Below are positions 49,411 through 60,403 of a stretch of 64,000 bases of DNA, piece by piece. Under the pieces are notes generated by a model, which saw only the letters and a list, made by a program, of their open reading frames with translations, searched no databases and was not told where the DNA came from. The DNA lies in contig CP141136.1 of the NCBI GenBank assembly GCA_035236585.1, positions 54,949,136 through 55,013,135 of the forward strand. Direction: 5' to 3'. Numbering within the stretch: the stretch's first letter is position 1; the number at the start of each line of letters is the position of its first letter. The stretch is from Warburgia ugandensis (lineage: Eukaryota; Streptophyta; Magnoliopsida; Canellales; Canellaceae). The position numbers and the translations under genes were made by a program.

Positions 49411-50099
49411 TTGATCTATACTTAATTAATTTTAAATAAATATATATATATGTATTTGATTGAAACTAAGATTAATCCAAAGTTTACTTGCACTACAAAA
49501 CATTGTAGAAACACTTCTAAAGAACTAAAAATATGTGATAAACAAAGAAGTACAAAAATTGTACTAATAAAAGAACATTAAAAAAATAAGATGATAAATT
49601 AAATATGAAGTGGGAATGTGGGGGTGCAACCTTAAAATTCCGTGTCCATTTCCTAACCTATGTGTGTTAGAGTGGTTCTTATATTAACGTTAATTTTCTT
49701 GACACCAAATTCACATAAATCATACATTTGTAAATTTTTATTTAAGAATCAAAGATGTAAAATAATTAATACGGTAAATTTAGTAGGTCTATCTCTTTTG
49801 TTGATACATTTGTTATATATGAAGAAGTCATTTAACTTTTAAATGAATTTTAAAGTGTAGAATTTTAAAGTCGTTTATCTATAAAATACTTTAAAAGTAT
49901 ACACTTTTAAAGTCATTTATCTGTAAGTGACTTTAAAATTATACACTTTTAAAGTCATTTATCTGTAAATGACTTTAAAAGTATACAATTTCTTATGATT
50001 TTTTTATTTAAAATATATACATCTTTTATGTTAGTACTTCACAATATCAAACAAGTAATACACAATGAAATAGATTTTTTATGATAGTCAACATTGATT

Positions 50100-50370
50100 C
50101 ATGGATCCAGGCATCGAGGTTCAAGGTAAGGTTTCATGGTACGTACGTAAGTGTTCAGGGTTTATGGTTCAAGTGTTTGGGGTTCAACTGTCCAAGTAAT
50201 AATGTTAGGGTTAATTAGGTTAAGAGCTCAAGGTTAAAGTTTAGAGTAAGGGTTTAGGGTTTGTACGTAAGTGTTCAAGGTTCAAGTTCTAGGAACAAGG
50301 TTGGGGGTTAGAGTTAAGTGCTAAAGGTTAAGGTTTCAAGGTTAGGGTTAATTAGGGTTAGGGTTTATGG
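50100..50370 (+). repeat. Telomere-like degenerate tract, second copy
   Basis: This is the second tandem copy of the tract at 49135-49410. It includes GGGTTTAGGGTTTG and a TTAGGGTTAATTAGGGTTAGGG run at about 50342-50364. Confidence 0.8.
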
Positions 50371-50958
50371 TTGATCTATACGTAATTAATTTTAAATGAA
50401 TATATGTATTTGGTTAACACTAAGACTCCAAAGTTTACTTACGCCACAAAATATTGTAGACACACTCCTTAAGAACTAAATATATGTGATAACTAAAGAA
50501 GTTCAAAAATTGTATAAAAAACATTAGATAAAAAAGATAATAAATTAATTATGAAGTGGGAATATGGGGGTGCTAGCTTAAATTTCTATGGCCATTTCCT
50601 TACCTGTGTGTGTTAAAGTGATTCTTATATTAACGTTAATTTTCTTGACAACAAATTCATATAATTCAAGCATTTGTAAGTTGTTATTTAAGAATCAAAG
50701 ATGTTAAATAATTAATACAAAAAATTTAGGAGGTTTATCTCATTAATATGTTGATACATTTGTTATACATAAAGAAGTTATTTATATTTTAAAGGATTTT
50801 AAAAGGTTACACTTTTTTATAATTTATATATATATATATTATTCAAAATATATACACCTTTTATGTTATGTACTTCACAATATCTAATAATTAAATACAC
50901 AATGAAACTTCTTTTTTATGATAGTCAACAATGATTCATGCATTCTTTGTATGGACAA

Positions 50959-50960
<2 letters not shown>

Positions 50961-51046
<86 letters not shown>
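50961..51046. repeat. (GT)43 microsatellite
   Basis: Forty-three uninterrupted GT units terminate the third copy of the tandem array. Confidence 0.97.
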
Positions 51047-51048
<2 letters not shown>

Positions 51049-51187
51049 CTCATAATCAATATTTCATATAGCTCATGACAAAAGCATAGCTAAAGATTAT
51101 TAACATGAAATTATATATATATATATATATATTACAACTAACTAATATAAATATTCCATATACCCAAAATATATGTAGTTTTCAAAC

Positions 51188-54100
51188 TCAAGCACCTTCC
51201 TTGCCATTGTCACACACATAATCTTCATTCTCACCAAGTAATGCTTTGATTGATGGGATTGTTTTGGTCATAAAAGGGTAATTGATTTCTACATCTCCTA
51301 TATTGTCTTCATCATAAAAATCCCTCGAACAGGATGATAAAATAGTTGACCATATCTTATCACGTTCATCTTGTATGTAAAATACTTGTTTTGCTTAAGA
51401 TGCTAAAATAAATTGATCATTTTTATAGCTGAACCTATTGAGGTCAACCAATGTCAATCCAAGGGAATCAGTTTTGATGTTGTTGTGTTCCACCCAATAG
51501 CACTTAAATACAACCATAGTTCTGAAAGTATAATCGAAGGCCCAAATCTCTCTTATAACCCTGTAATAAATATCATTTGCCATTATTGGCCTGTTATCCT
51601 TTGAACTTGAAAAGAATGTAGCATTGGAAATCAAGCTAACACCACTATTCTGTTACACTTTTGAGTTATCATGGTCTTTGGTATAAAAGTGATAACCATT
51701 GATGGCATATCTGGCATATTTTATTACTTCTGGTCATGGTCCCATTGCAATCCAGCCCAAGGTTTCTAATATACCATTGCCTATTACTTCTCACTGATCT
51801 TGAATTTGTGTATATTAAGTAGGCTTAAGTAAGATTAATATATACATACATATATATATATAGAATGTATTTTTTTAACTTAAGTGAGATTTCTTTCATT
51901 TTCCCTTCTTACACAGCCAATTATTGAAAGTGCGACAATGCTCAAATTGTAGTCACTTCTATTTTTTTACATAACTTGGTTTCTTTACCTTGAGTGCATC
52001 CATGTGTTCATTGCATATACACACAAATTAATAGAGTAATCACAAAATATGTAATTAACAATTAGGAATTAAATTTTACATAAGTGCATGCATGCATGAT
52101 CAACTTATTCAATGTAAGGTTAAACTTCATCAACATTTTGCAACACATAAAGATGCCTTTAGTCCCATTCTTTATAGTCAACGATCAATACACAACCACT
52201 CAATAGAGGTTCGCCACCTTTGGATCATGAAATGGAACTGATTGTTTCTTTCTTAGGATTCCAATGGCATCCACTCCTGCTAAGTACTCTGTGCAAAACT
52301 CCACTGCTTCCTTTGCAATATAACATTAAGCTATACACCCCTCTAGCGGGTTATGATTACGTACATATCCTTTTAAAATTTTCATGTACCTCTCAAACAG
52401 ATACATCCATTACAAGTAAACTGGCCCATAAAGTCTGACCTCATCAATGAGGGTGCACTGTTAAGTGTACCATGATGTCAAAGAAGGATAGTGGGAAGAT
52501 TGTCTCAAGCTCACATAAAGTTATCACTAGATGACCTTGAATATCTTGTAATTTTGAAACAACAACCACCTTTGTGCATAAAGCATTAAAGAAATAGTAG
52601 AATTTTGTAATAACTCCCCTAACTTTATCTAGTAACATAGAACATGTTGCTACTAGCAATAGTTGTCACATCAATGCATAACAATCGTGGGGCATCATCC
52701 CCAACAATTTTAGCTCTTCCATGGAAGCAATGTTTTTAAAGTTTGAAGAGTAGCTGTCTGAGACTTTGAGCTTGAACAAGGTTTTACACATTATTCTCCT
52801 TCCTCTCTATCAAGAGTATAGTTTGCCTTAGGCAGGTATGTCCCTCAACTACCCTTATCCTCAAGGTACAACCTCCTCTTCAAACCCATGTTCATAAGAT
52901 CCATTCAAGCTGCAAGTCCATCCTCTTTTTTTTCCTGGGATATTAAGCAAGGTACCAATCAAGCATTCATACACATTCTTCTCAATGTACATGACATCAA
53001 GCACATGGCACATATGTAGTGATTTTTTGTATGGAAAAGGAAAAAATATTGATTTCTTCTTCCAACAACTTCTACAATTACTTTCACCTATACGTTTACT
53101 TGATTTCTTCATATTCTTTCCCCACAAGACATTTATATTTTCAAGCTGCTCCAATACCTAATGTCCTGTCAACATCTTTGGAGTTGTCCTTGTCTTTACA
53201 CTCATGTTAAATTCTCCCTTCTTAAAATGATATGGATGGTATCTATGCAATCATCTTCTATACCCAAGGAATGCCATTTTCCTACCATTTTTAAGTCATA
53301 CAGCATATATTTGATTACTACAGATAAGACAAGCATTGTATCCCTTCACAGTGCATCCAAACAAATTACCGTATGTAGGGAAGTCACTTATTGTCCACAA
53401 AAATATAGCCTTTAAGGTGAATGATTCTTTCTTGTATGCATCGTATGCTTCAACGCCTATGCCCCATAATGTCTCAAGATCATCGATCAAGGGAGACAAG
53501 TAAATGTCAATGTCATTCCCTAGCTATTTTGGACCCGATATCAACATAGTTAGCATCATGAACTTCCTCTTCATAAATAGAGATGGCAAATGATTGTAAC
53601 AAACTAATATAATGGGCCAACAACTATACTTGCTACTCATAAAGCCATGAGGATTAATCCCATATGTAGATAATGTTAGTCGTAGGTTTCTAGGTTCTTC
53701 ACCAAAATTAGGCCACATGAAGCCTACGAGTTTCCATGTTGGGCTATCTACTGAATGGCATGAAAAGCTATCAGCTAATCTATCATTGGCATGCTACACT
53801 AATTTCTTCATTGTTTCTATTATACAAAACATTCTTTTAAACCTTGGAATAGGGGGGAAGTACCATAGAACCTTTATAGGAATGCCTGTAACTGTCTCAA
53901 TTGAATTCTTCTTTAACTTCCATCTTAGCTATCCACAAGTTAGGATTGTAGTTTTATCCTTGTGCTCCTTCCTATACAAGATGCAATCATTGGGACATGC
54001 GTGTATCTTCTTATACTTCAACCTAGTGCATCCATGGTTTTCTTTGCCTCCCATGTGGACCTCGCCAATTTATTATCTTTCAAGACTTCTGTAAAATCTT

Positions 54101-54622
54101 AATCTAAAAAACCAAATCTTGATTTCACATTGTAAAGTTCTACTACTACAGACAGCTTGGTATAATCTTTATACTCAAGGTACAACTGCTCATTGGCTTC
54201 CTCTAATGTAGCATGAAATTGTTCAGGGTCATCCTAGAAGTCATCATATGCATCCCAAAACATTGGTACAGCTATACTACTACCTCCAACACTTCGTACA
54301 GTGTCTTGATCATATATTCCAAGCCTTGTCAAGGGCCTATGCAGAAGTTCTTCTCCATGCCAAATCCATGGTGATAGCTTTCATCGATTGCATTAAAGCA
54401 CAAGTGTTCTCTCAACACGCCTACAATCACTTTTTTCAAGTTTTCACATTTTGAGCATAGACAACGAATGTAATTATGGTCAACACCTACCCTAAGTACA
54501 AACTCTATGAAATTTTTTGTACCCTCCTCATATTCTTTTGATGTTCTTATCGCAGACATCCAAGCATATTTGTCTATTATCACAAGAATCGAAGCAAATT
54601 TGTGAGGTGACTTGCAAGACAT
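51188..54622 (-). pseudogene. CACTA TNP2 transposase gene, broken
   Basis: The start codon is at 54622. The N-terminal transposase-associated domain (54622-54330) shows DKYAWMSAIRTSKEYEEGTKNF, a C-x2-C pair (IRCLCSKC) and REHLCFNAIDESY. Then come AKKTMDALG and, after a frameshift near 53990, a HACPNDCILYRKEHKD-type block. The core follows: FGEEPRNLRLTLSTYGINPHGF, KYSCWPIILV, RKFMMLTMLISGPK, DDLETLWGIGVEAYDAYKKESF, GCTVKGYNACLIC, then LDVMYIEKNVYECLIGTLLNIPGK (about 53000). DUF4218 (52660-52210) shows DKVRGVITKFYYFFNALCTKV, FFDIMVHLTVH and WMYLFERYMKILKGYV. DUF4216 (51634-51380) shows SLGLTLVDLNRFSYKNDQFILAS. It ends near 51188. More than ten stops or shifts are present. TNP2 would cut the element ends. 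Confidence 0.92.
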
Positions 54623-55059
54623 GAAAAGATTAGGCTAGGAATTTTACCAAACATTAGACATACATGAATTAGAAGTATTCAAAATAACTACATTTCATGG
54701 AAATTTTCAATTAACAACAAAAAGAAAAAAAAAATTCAAATTATGACAGACACAGTCATGAATGAAATCAACTCTCAAAAGAACAATTTCTAACCCACAA
54801 CCTTATAAAAATTCTTCAAATATGCATAATACATATGAGACAAACATAGAGATATTAACCAACACTCAGAAATCAATATTTACCCCAAATTTGTGAATGT
54901 AATTCCAATTCACATAGGTAGGATTCTGTTTAGACTAGGGAAACAGAATTCTAGTTTAGTTTTTGAGCACAAATAATAAATGCAAAGTGAAAAGGCATGG
55001 TGAAAGTTGACAAAATAATTCTTAAAACAGAAGTACAATTGACGTTGTTTCCAGAAAAT

Positions 55060-56379
55060 TGACTTTAAAAGTTCAAACATTAAAATGACTTTAAATGTAC
55101 ACACTTTTAAAGTTGTTTTTATGAAAATGAAAGTATAGACTTTTAAAGTCATTTTGTACAAATAACTTTAATAATTTTTAAAATTTCACATGAAATATAT
55201 ATTTATTTACCTTTTGTACTTCCAAATTTACATAAATACACAATGAAACTGATTTTACAACACAATCATATGTATAGATATAAACAAACACATCATCAAG
55301 TAAATCAAATTGTTTTTTTTATTACATCCAATGTTACATATATATCAAATGTTATATATTATTAAATCTTGTCAAGCCAAGATTAAACAATGAATCTGCT
55401 CTTTTTCAGCAAAACTTGGCCTAGTATTTAGTTGACACCACTCTTTCTTATCAAAATTGGCCAAAAGTTGATGTTATAACTCCACTCTTCATCAAACTCT
55501 AATTTTGGGTGAGAACCACAAATCATATTGTTCTCCCTTTCTTCGATAGTAAGGCTTGGGAGAGAAGTAATTGTCATTTTCAATGAAATCGTACAATTTT
55601 GGCAAAATGAAGACGATCAAATAGGTTCTTTAACCTCATGATGAGTAGTGTGAAAACCCACATGATCTATAAAATAAAATCACAAAAAAGTTAGTAACAA
55701 TAAAATAAATATTCATGTGATTTAAAAGAAGTTATGGTTTACTTACAGTTTTTTCCATGACACAAACAGTCAAAATATAAAAATGAAAAGTAAGAAGGGA
55801 AAAAGAGAGAAGCATAAGGCCCAAAGACAAAGCCATCATGCCAAAATTGTGAGAAGAAGAAGATAAACGAAAAAACATAGTTTTACAGCTATTTATAAGT
55901 CATCGAAGACTTTAGAAGTCGTTTAGTACTATACAACTTTGAAAATATCTAACTTTTGAAGTTGCTTAGCACTAAACAACTTAAAAAGTGAGGAAATTTT
56001 AAAGGAATTTATATATAAATGACTTTAAAAGTCCATTCCTACTAAATAAAATATTCTTGCCAAATTTATCGCAATACTTTTCAAGTCGCTTCCTTAAAAC
56101 AACTTCAAAAGTTATGCATTTTTAAAGTCATTTTTATGAAAATGACTTTAAAAGTTATCAACTTTTGAAGTCATTTTCATAAAAACGACTTTGAAAGTTC
56201 TTCCAGTGAAAATTTCCCTTCTTGTGCTAGTTTTTTAAAGTCACTTATGCTTAAACAATTTCTTAAGTATATATATTTAAAGTCATTTATTTCCAAATGA
56301 CTTCTAAAATATTTATAAAGTCAACAATCATATAAGCGACTTCTTTATGATGACTTTAAAACCCTCCTGAGTAGTAGTG
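55060..56379. repeat. Right CACTA subterminal repeat array and terminal repeat
   Basis: Copies of ACTTTAAAAGT, AAGTCGTTT, AACGACTTT and related words cluster at 55060-55160 and 55890-56370, in both orientations, and the array ends GAGTAGTAGTG at 56379. Between them (55180-55880) is AT-rich sequence without a recognised gene. The array mirrors 39948-40540. Confidence 0.88.
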
Positions 56380-57639
56380 AAGGAAGGGACAACAAGATGA
56401 ATGGCATCATCTTATAGCAAACATGCCTTGGTTGATGCCACACATTGAGGCAATGCCTCAATTTATTATTTCTCCTTTATAAATACACACACACACCCTT
56501 GAGCAGCCTCAAACTCTTGACTAGTGAGATTAAGGTCCACTTTTGCACCATTGCATCACAATCCACCACCCTTCATTGCATTGTGTCATTAATTTAATAG
56601 TACCAAAATCTTCTTTTTCTTGCTACAAGTCCTTATTGTGTTAACTTAGAGTGCCATTAGGCTAATTTTTCTGACTACAATGAGATTATTTTTTTTGTCA
56701 CTCTTAGATTAAGAAATGTATGTCTTGATTGTTTATTGTTCACCCTACCAAACTAAGTCAATAGTCTGATTGTTTTAGATAAAAAAAAAAAAATTAGGAA
56801 ATAATAGGAGTTTTTATGTAAAATTCTCAATGTGCCTGTTGAAGGGTGATTTTAGAGTTTTATGGTCTTTAGTAGTGTTTGCTACTACTTCTTGTATGTG
56901 TAACACATTTCAGTACTTTAGCTAGCTAGTAGGTAGATTAGATTTCTTCCCCAGTAACCTTGTTTCTTAGTATGCATTCATTTGATTCTTTGATTGTGTT
57001 TGTGCTTCCTTTATACTTTCTCGACCTATGTGCATGAACCTGGATTTTGAGTTCCTATTTTTCTTTGGTTTATCTTTTTTATTGTCTTTTCTAGTCTTAT
57101 GAATTGCTAATTTACATAACCAAGATTCTAAGTGAGTAAACTTTGGACAAGGACTTTGGATCAGTCAACAATTTCATATTTTTGGATTTGTTAGTATGAG
57201 TTGTATGTGTTCTAGCTCCTTGGTGCATAAATTTAGGAATTATGATTACTTGTTTGCTTGTTGCTTGACACTGGTTTTGCTATTACTTCATTTTCAACTA
57301 GGGCATTAGACTATCTATTTAGAATTTCATTACCAAGATGTCATCAATCTGTTCACTTTTTTTTTTTTTTATCAAATCATCAGATGTCATCAATTAGATC
57401 ATTGATTTTAATCAAATCATTGGATATCTCACATTTTCTTTGGTTAGTAGAAGAAATGGACCAAGTCTTTAGTGTGTGTGAGAGAGAAATATTTTTTCTT
57501 TTTTCTTTTTCTACTAGAAGTAGGTGCTTACCTACACTCTCCTATAAATTTTGTTCTCTGCCAAAAGAAAAAGTGGATGATCACACATATTTCAAGGGGA
57601 GATGCCTTGTCTACAGGCAATTGCACTAGATGTTTATAG
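56380..57639. other. Non-coding flank between CACTA and copia elements
   Basis: No gene is recognised; frames such as 57258-57629 show no family. A 19-bp palindrome ATTGAGGCAATGCCTCAAT lies at 56444-56462. It sits inside the stretch (56431-56473) that matches 39710-39750 in inverted orientation. Confidence 0.5.
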
Positions 57640-58022
57640 CAAAAACTAAGAGAGTTAGTTGGAAGAAGTCCAGGTTTACAATTAAAAAATTAAATAGTAA
57701 TATAAATTAATGAGAAATGCCGAGTACCAGAATTGAATCCAAAGCCTAGCCTAATGGGTCCATATTGAGAAAAGGAAGTCAATGCTGCCTAACAATTTTG
57801 AAGAGATTTCTTAGATGAAGAAGTTCTCGGATGAAAATCAGAATTTTGGATCTAATTTTGGAGGAGAATCCATGATTTTGATTCTTTGGACTCTTATAGA
57901 TTGGAGCCAAAACCGAAGTTGTAATCATCCTTCAAAAAATTGAGTAGTGAAAATAATATAGATCGATTTGGTCGAACCACATAAACTTGGTCTCTCTCTT
58001 TGTGTGATTCGATCCTAGAAAG
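57640..58022 (+). mobile_element. Probable 3' part of a copia 5' LTR
   Basis: This is inferred from position: it lies directly upstream of a tRNA-Met-type primer binding site and ends in TTCGATCCTAGAAAG, wording typical of copia LTR ends. The LTR start was not identified, so 57640 is an estimate. Confidence 0.45.
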
Positions 58023-58035
58023 TGGTATCAGAGCC
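58023..58035 (+). promoter_or_regulatory. Copia primer binding site (tRNA-iMet type)
   Basis: TGGTATCAGAGCC is complementary to the 3' end of plant initiator tRNA-Met, the primer used by most Ty1/copia elements. Gag remnants follow in the same orientation. Confidence 0.88.
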
Positions 58036-59850
58036 AAATCAACCTAACCTTATCAAACTTTGCCATTCTACCACGACTCACCCATGTTAGAAAAATGGCT
58101 TAGAAAAACTATGTGCACTTCCTCTTTAGATCTGATCTCTGAAAAGAATTGTACCAAGCCCCCTGAACACAGGCTCAGTCCAAAGCCTACATAGGTCTAG
58201 CCTAGATCCTGTTCAAGCTAAACATCAACCCAACACAGATTTAGTTTAGCCCAAATAGTAGCTTAGTCCAAGAACCAGTCTAGGCCAAGCTACGAACCAG
58301 CCCAGATCTAGTCCAGGTCGAGCAACGGACCAACCTAGATTTAGTCTAGGCCAGTCCAACACAGGCCAATCAAACCAGGCTAACCAGACTAGATCAGCCC
58401 AAGTTGACTAGAGCATGCCAGCCCAGATCTACTAAACCAGACCGATCAGCCCAGAAGGGGTTTCCAGCCAAAGAAGATGCACCGTGAGATGCTAGAGGAA
58501 AGGTTTTTATAGGAAGAGAATAAGAGAAACCCAAAAGGTACAATTTCATGTCTTTAAAGAGAAACCCAAAAGGTATTATTTCATCTCTCTCCTTTATATA
58601 CAAGTTTAAAAACAAACCTTAAATTTGATAACAGCACCCCTAAGGTTAGAAATTAACTATACCCATATTGATATTGACACACCCTTTGATGACCTAATCA
58701 GTACCTTAAAAGTTTACATGGGCCCCCTTTATGCCTAATTAACACCACCTCAAAAATATGATAAGGACACCCCCTATATATGAAATATTTGGGCACCCCT
58801 CAAATTTGATAAAAATACTCCTCCTAAGGTTTTTTTACCATTTTGAATGCAACCTTGCACTCCATTTTTCATGGTTTGACTGCCAAATGACAAAAATAAA
58901 CACTAAGAATCAATCAAGGATTTTGGTTCAAGAAACTTTACTGCAAGAGCTATGACAAAGCTCACAGCTACAAGTTATACCATATGAAGACCTAAGATGA
59001 AAGATCTCTTATACTATAAGGATCTTCATGACCTGCGATACAATAAGGGAGCAAGACCTAAGGGATTTCAAAAAAAGATTGGATAAAAATGAACAAAAAA
59101 ACTGTAAGTCAAATCAGGAAGCAGATCAACCATGGTTTTTTTCACCACGCAACCTAAGAAGACAATGCTTATGTTCTCTGGAGAAAGCTAAAAAAATGTA
59201 TTAGGCAAAGACCAGTCGGAACAAGGATCTTCTGATGAGAAGACTTGTAAATCTCAAACTAAAGACTAGATCAACCATGGTTGTGGAAACTAGTGAATTC
59301 CAAAATCAGGTAGGATCAGTTGAGCTACACATGGGGGATGAAGGGCAGGGTTTACTACTACTGAGTTCCCTACCTAATAGTTAGGAAACTCTAGTATTTT
59401 GTCTTAGTAACTCCACTTCAAAGAGCAAACTTACCACAACCATGGTCAAGGATGCCCTACTCAATGAAGAGGCCAGGAGGAAAGAAGCTAGAGCAGACCA
59501 GGCATACTCCTTGGTAACAGAAAACAAATATAGTGAAAGAGACAGGGGTAGAGGGAAGGAGTAAGAGAAAAAATTGGGGGAGATCACAAGATCGCAATAG
59601 ATCCAAGACCCAACACAAGGAGAAATACAAGTGCTTCCATTGTAGCATTGTGAGACATATGAGAAAAGGATTTCAGCAAACTAAAGAAGGAGATGGGGAA
59701 AAATAAACCAAAGGAGGATAATGGTGAGACACTTTCCATGATTTCACATGACATAGTAGTACTCACCACTGAAAAGGAATAATGCCTAAACGTACCTAAT
59801 AGCGAAGCATAGTGAGTGGTAGATACAACAACTTCCTACCATGCCACTCA
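58036..59850 (+). pseudogene. Copia gag and start of protease, truncated
   Basis: Gag landmarks begin near 59340: LLLLSSLPNS, stop, ETLVFCLSNS, LTTTMVKDALLNEEARRKE, then a basic ERDRGRG stretch. A zinc knuckle CFHCSIVRHMRKGF follows at about 59632-59675, where the last Cys of CCHC is lost. At 59816-59850 the protease start VVDTTTSYHAT keeps the catalytic D-T. The frame is cut there by LTR 4. Stops and a frameshift near 59600 disable it. The leader (58036-58990) is unusual: it holds a CCAG-rich repeat (58150-58450) and CACCCC(T/C)-type short repeats (58630-58810), and no conserved gag N-terminus was recognised. Confidence 0.85.
58150..58450 (+). repeat. Degenerate AGCCCAGATCTAGTCCAGG minisatellite
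   Basis: About twelve irregular copies of an 18-24 bp unit with CCAGNCCA, AGATCTAGTC and AACCAGNC words lie in the copia leader. Copies differ in length and sequence. Confidence 0.7.
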
Positions 59851-60373
59851 TGTGAAACCCTGGGTTATACTTTTTCAAAACTATTTTCAAATTTAGGATA
59901 TCCCTTGTTTGAAATTCTTTTAAAAAACAAAACAACATAAAAAAAAATTCATTAAATTTTTTCCTAAAAATCCCAAGTGTCATTTCTTACACAAACATAA
60001 GGATTTTACAGTAAAATGAACATTTCATTTCTATAGAAAATCCAATAGAGTTTTCTCTATTTTTATGACATATACACATTTGATGCATGTGTGAGGACAC
60101 CTAATAAACAATACAAATAATAGCGTTTTGAAAACAAATAGACAAAACTTATCACTTCCCAACCTCCAGTTACAACCATATCACCATTAGATACAATGAA
60201 TCGACAACATGAAAATAAATATACATCCTCATCCTCCACTAACTTTGAAAGCCAATCTAAGGTTGCAAGGCTCACCATCTAAATACTGGAAAATGTTCAT
60301 CTTCTAAAGTTTCAAACTCCACAACTACTCTCACGTTCAACCTATTCATCTTTCTATTCTAATTCTTCAAATC

Positions 60374-60403
60374 TAAGACATTGTAAACAATTGCAATGTC
60401 TCA
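60374..60403 (-). other. Conserved LTR hairpin, LTR 4 copy
   Basis: AGACATTG (60376-60383) pairs with CAATGTCT (60394-60401) around a 10-base A/T-rich loop. It corresponds in place and context (CTTAGA on one side, GCTGAG on the other, complement strand) to the hairpin at 32894-32919. Confidence 0.6.

Larger units (their letters stand above)
48985..50950 (+). repeat. Kilobase tandem array inside the CACTA element (about 2.2 copies)
   Basis: A unit with ACTTTAAAAGTATACAATTT, then TTTTATGTTAGTA(G/C)TTCACAATATC, TACACAATGAAA, TTCATGGNT, a telomere-like tract, GTTGATCTATAC, AAGTGGGAATNTGGGGGTGC and TTATATTAACGTTAATTTTC begins near 49006, 49971 and 50795. Spacings are about 965 and 825 bp. The third copy breaks off at the GT microsatellite. 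Extra ACTTTAAAGTCATTTATCTGTAA units (49850-49990) match the subterminal motifs at the CACTA ends. Confidence 0.88.
39948..56379 (-). mobile_element. CACTA (En/Spm) transposon, about 16.4 kb, with nested insertions
   Basis: The left end is CACTACTACATAGGTGAC and the right end is its family complement ...GAGTAGTAGTG. Both are followed inward by dense short repeats of AAGTCG/CGACTT and ACTTTAAAAGT type, the subterminal transposase-binding arrays of CACTA elements. Inside are two minus-strand gene remnants, TNP2-like (51188-54622) and TNP1-like with an Ulp1 domain (41640-44483). The 3-bp neighbours are TAA (left) and AAG (right), so the expected 3-bp target duplication is absent or mutated. Without the 2523-bp solo LTR the element is about 13.9 kb. 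Both genes are dead, so it could move only with help. Confidence 0.93.

Noticed and set aside
49135-50370. Interstitial telomere from a chromosome fusion
   Set aside because: The tracts are degenerate, part of a tandem unit, and lie inside a CACTA element, so a fusion scar is not supported.
54910-55161. 83-codon minus-strand frame at the 5' side of TNP2
   Set aside because: It lies in the subterminal repeat zone, is Phe/Lys-rich because of AT content, and has no match to TNP2 or other families.
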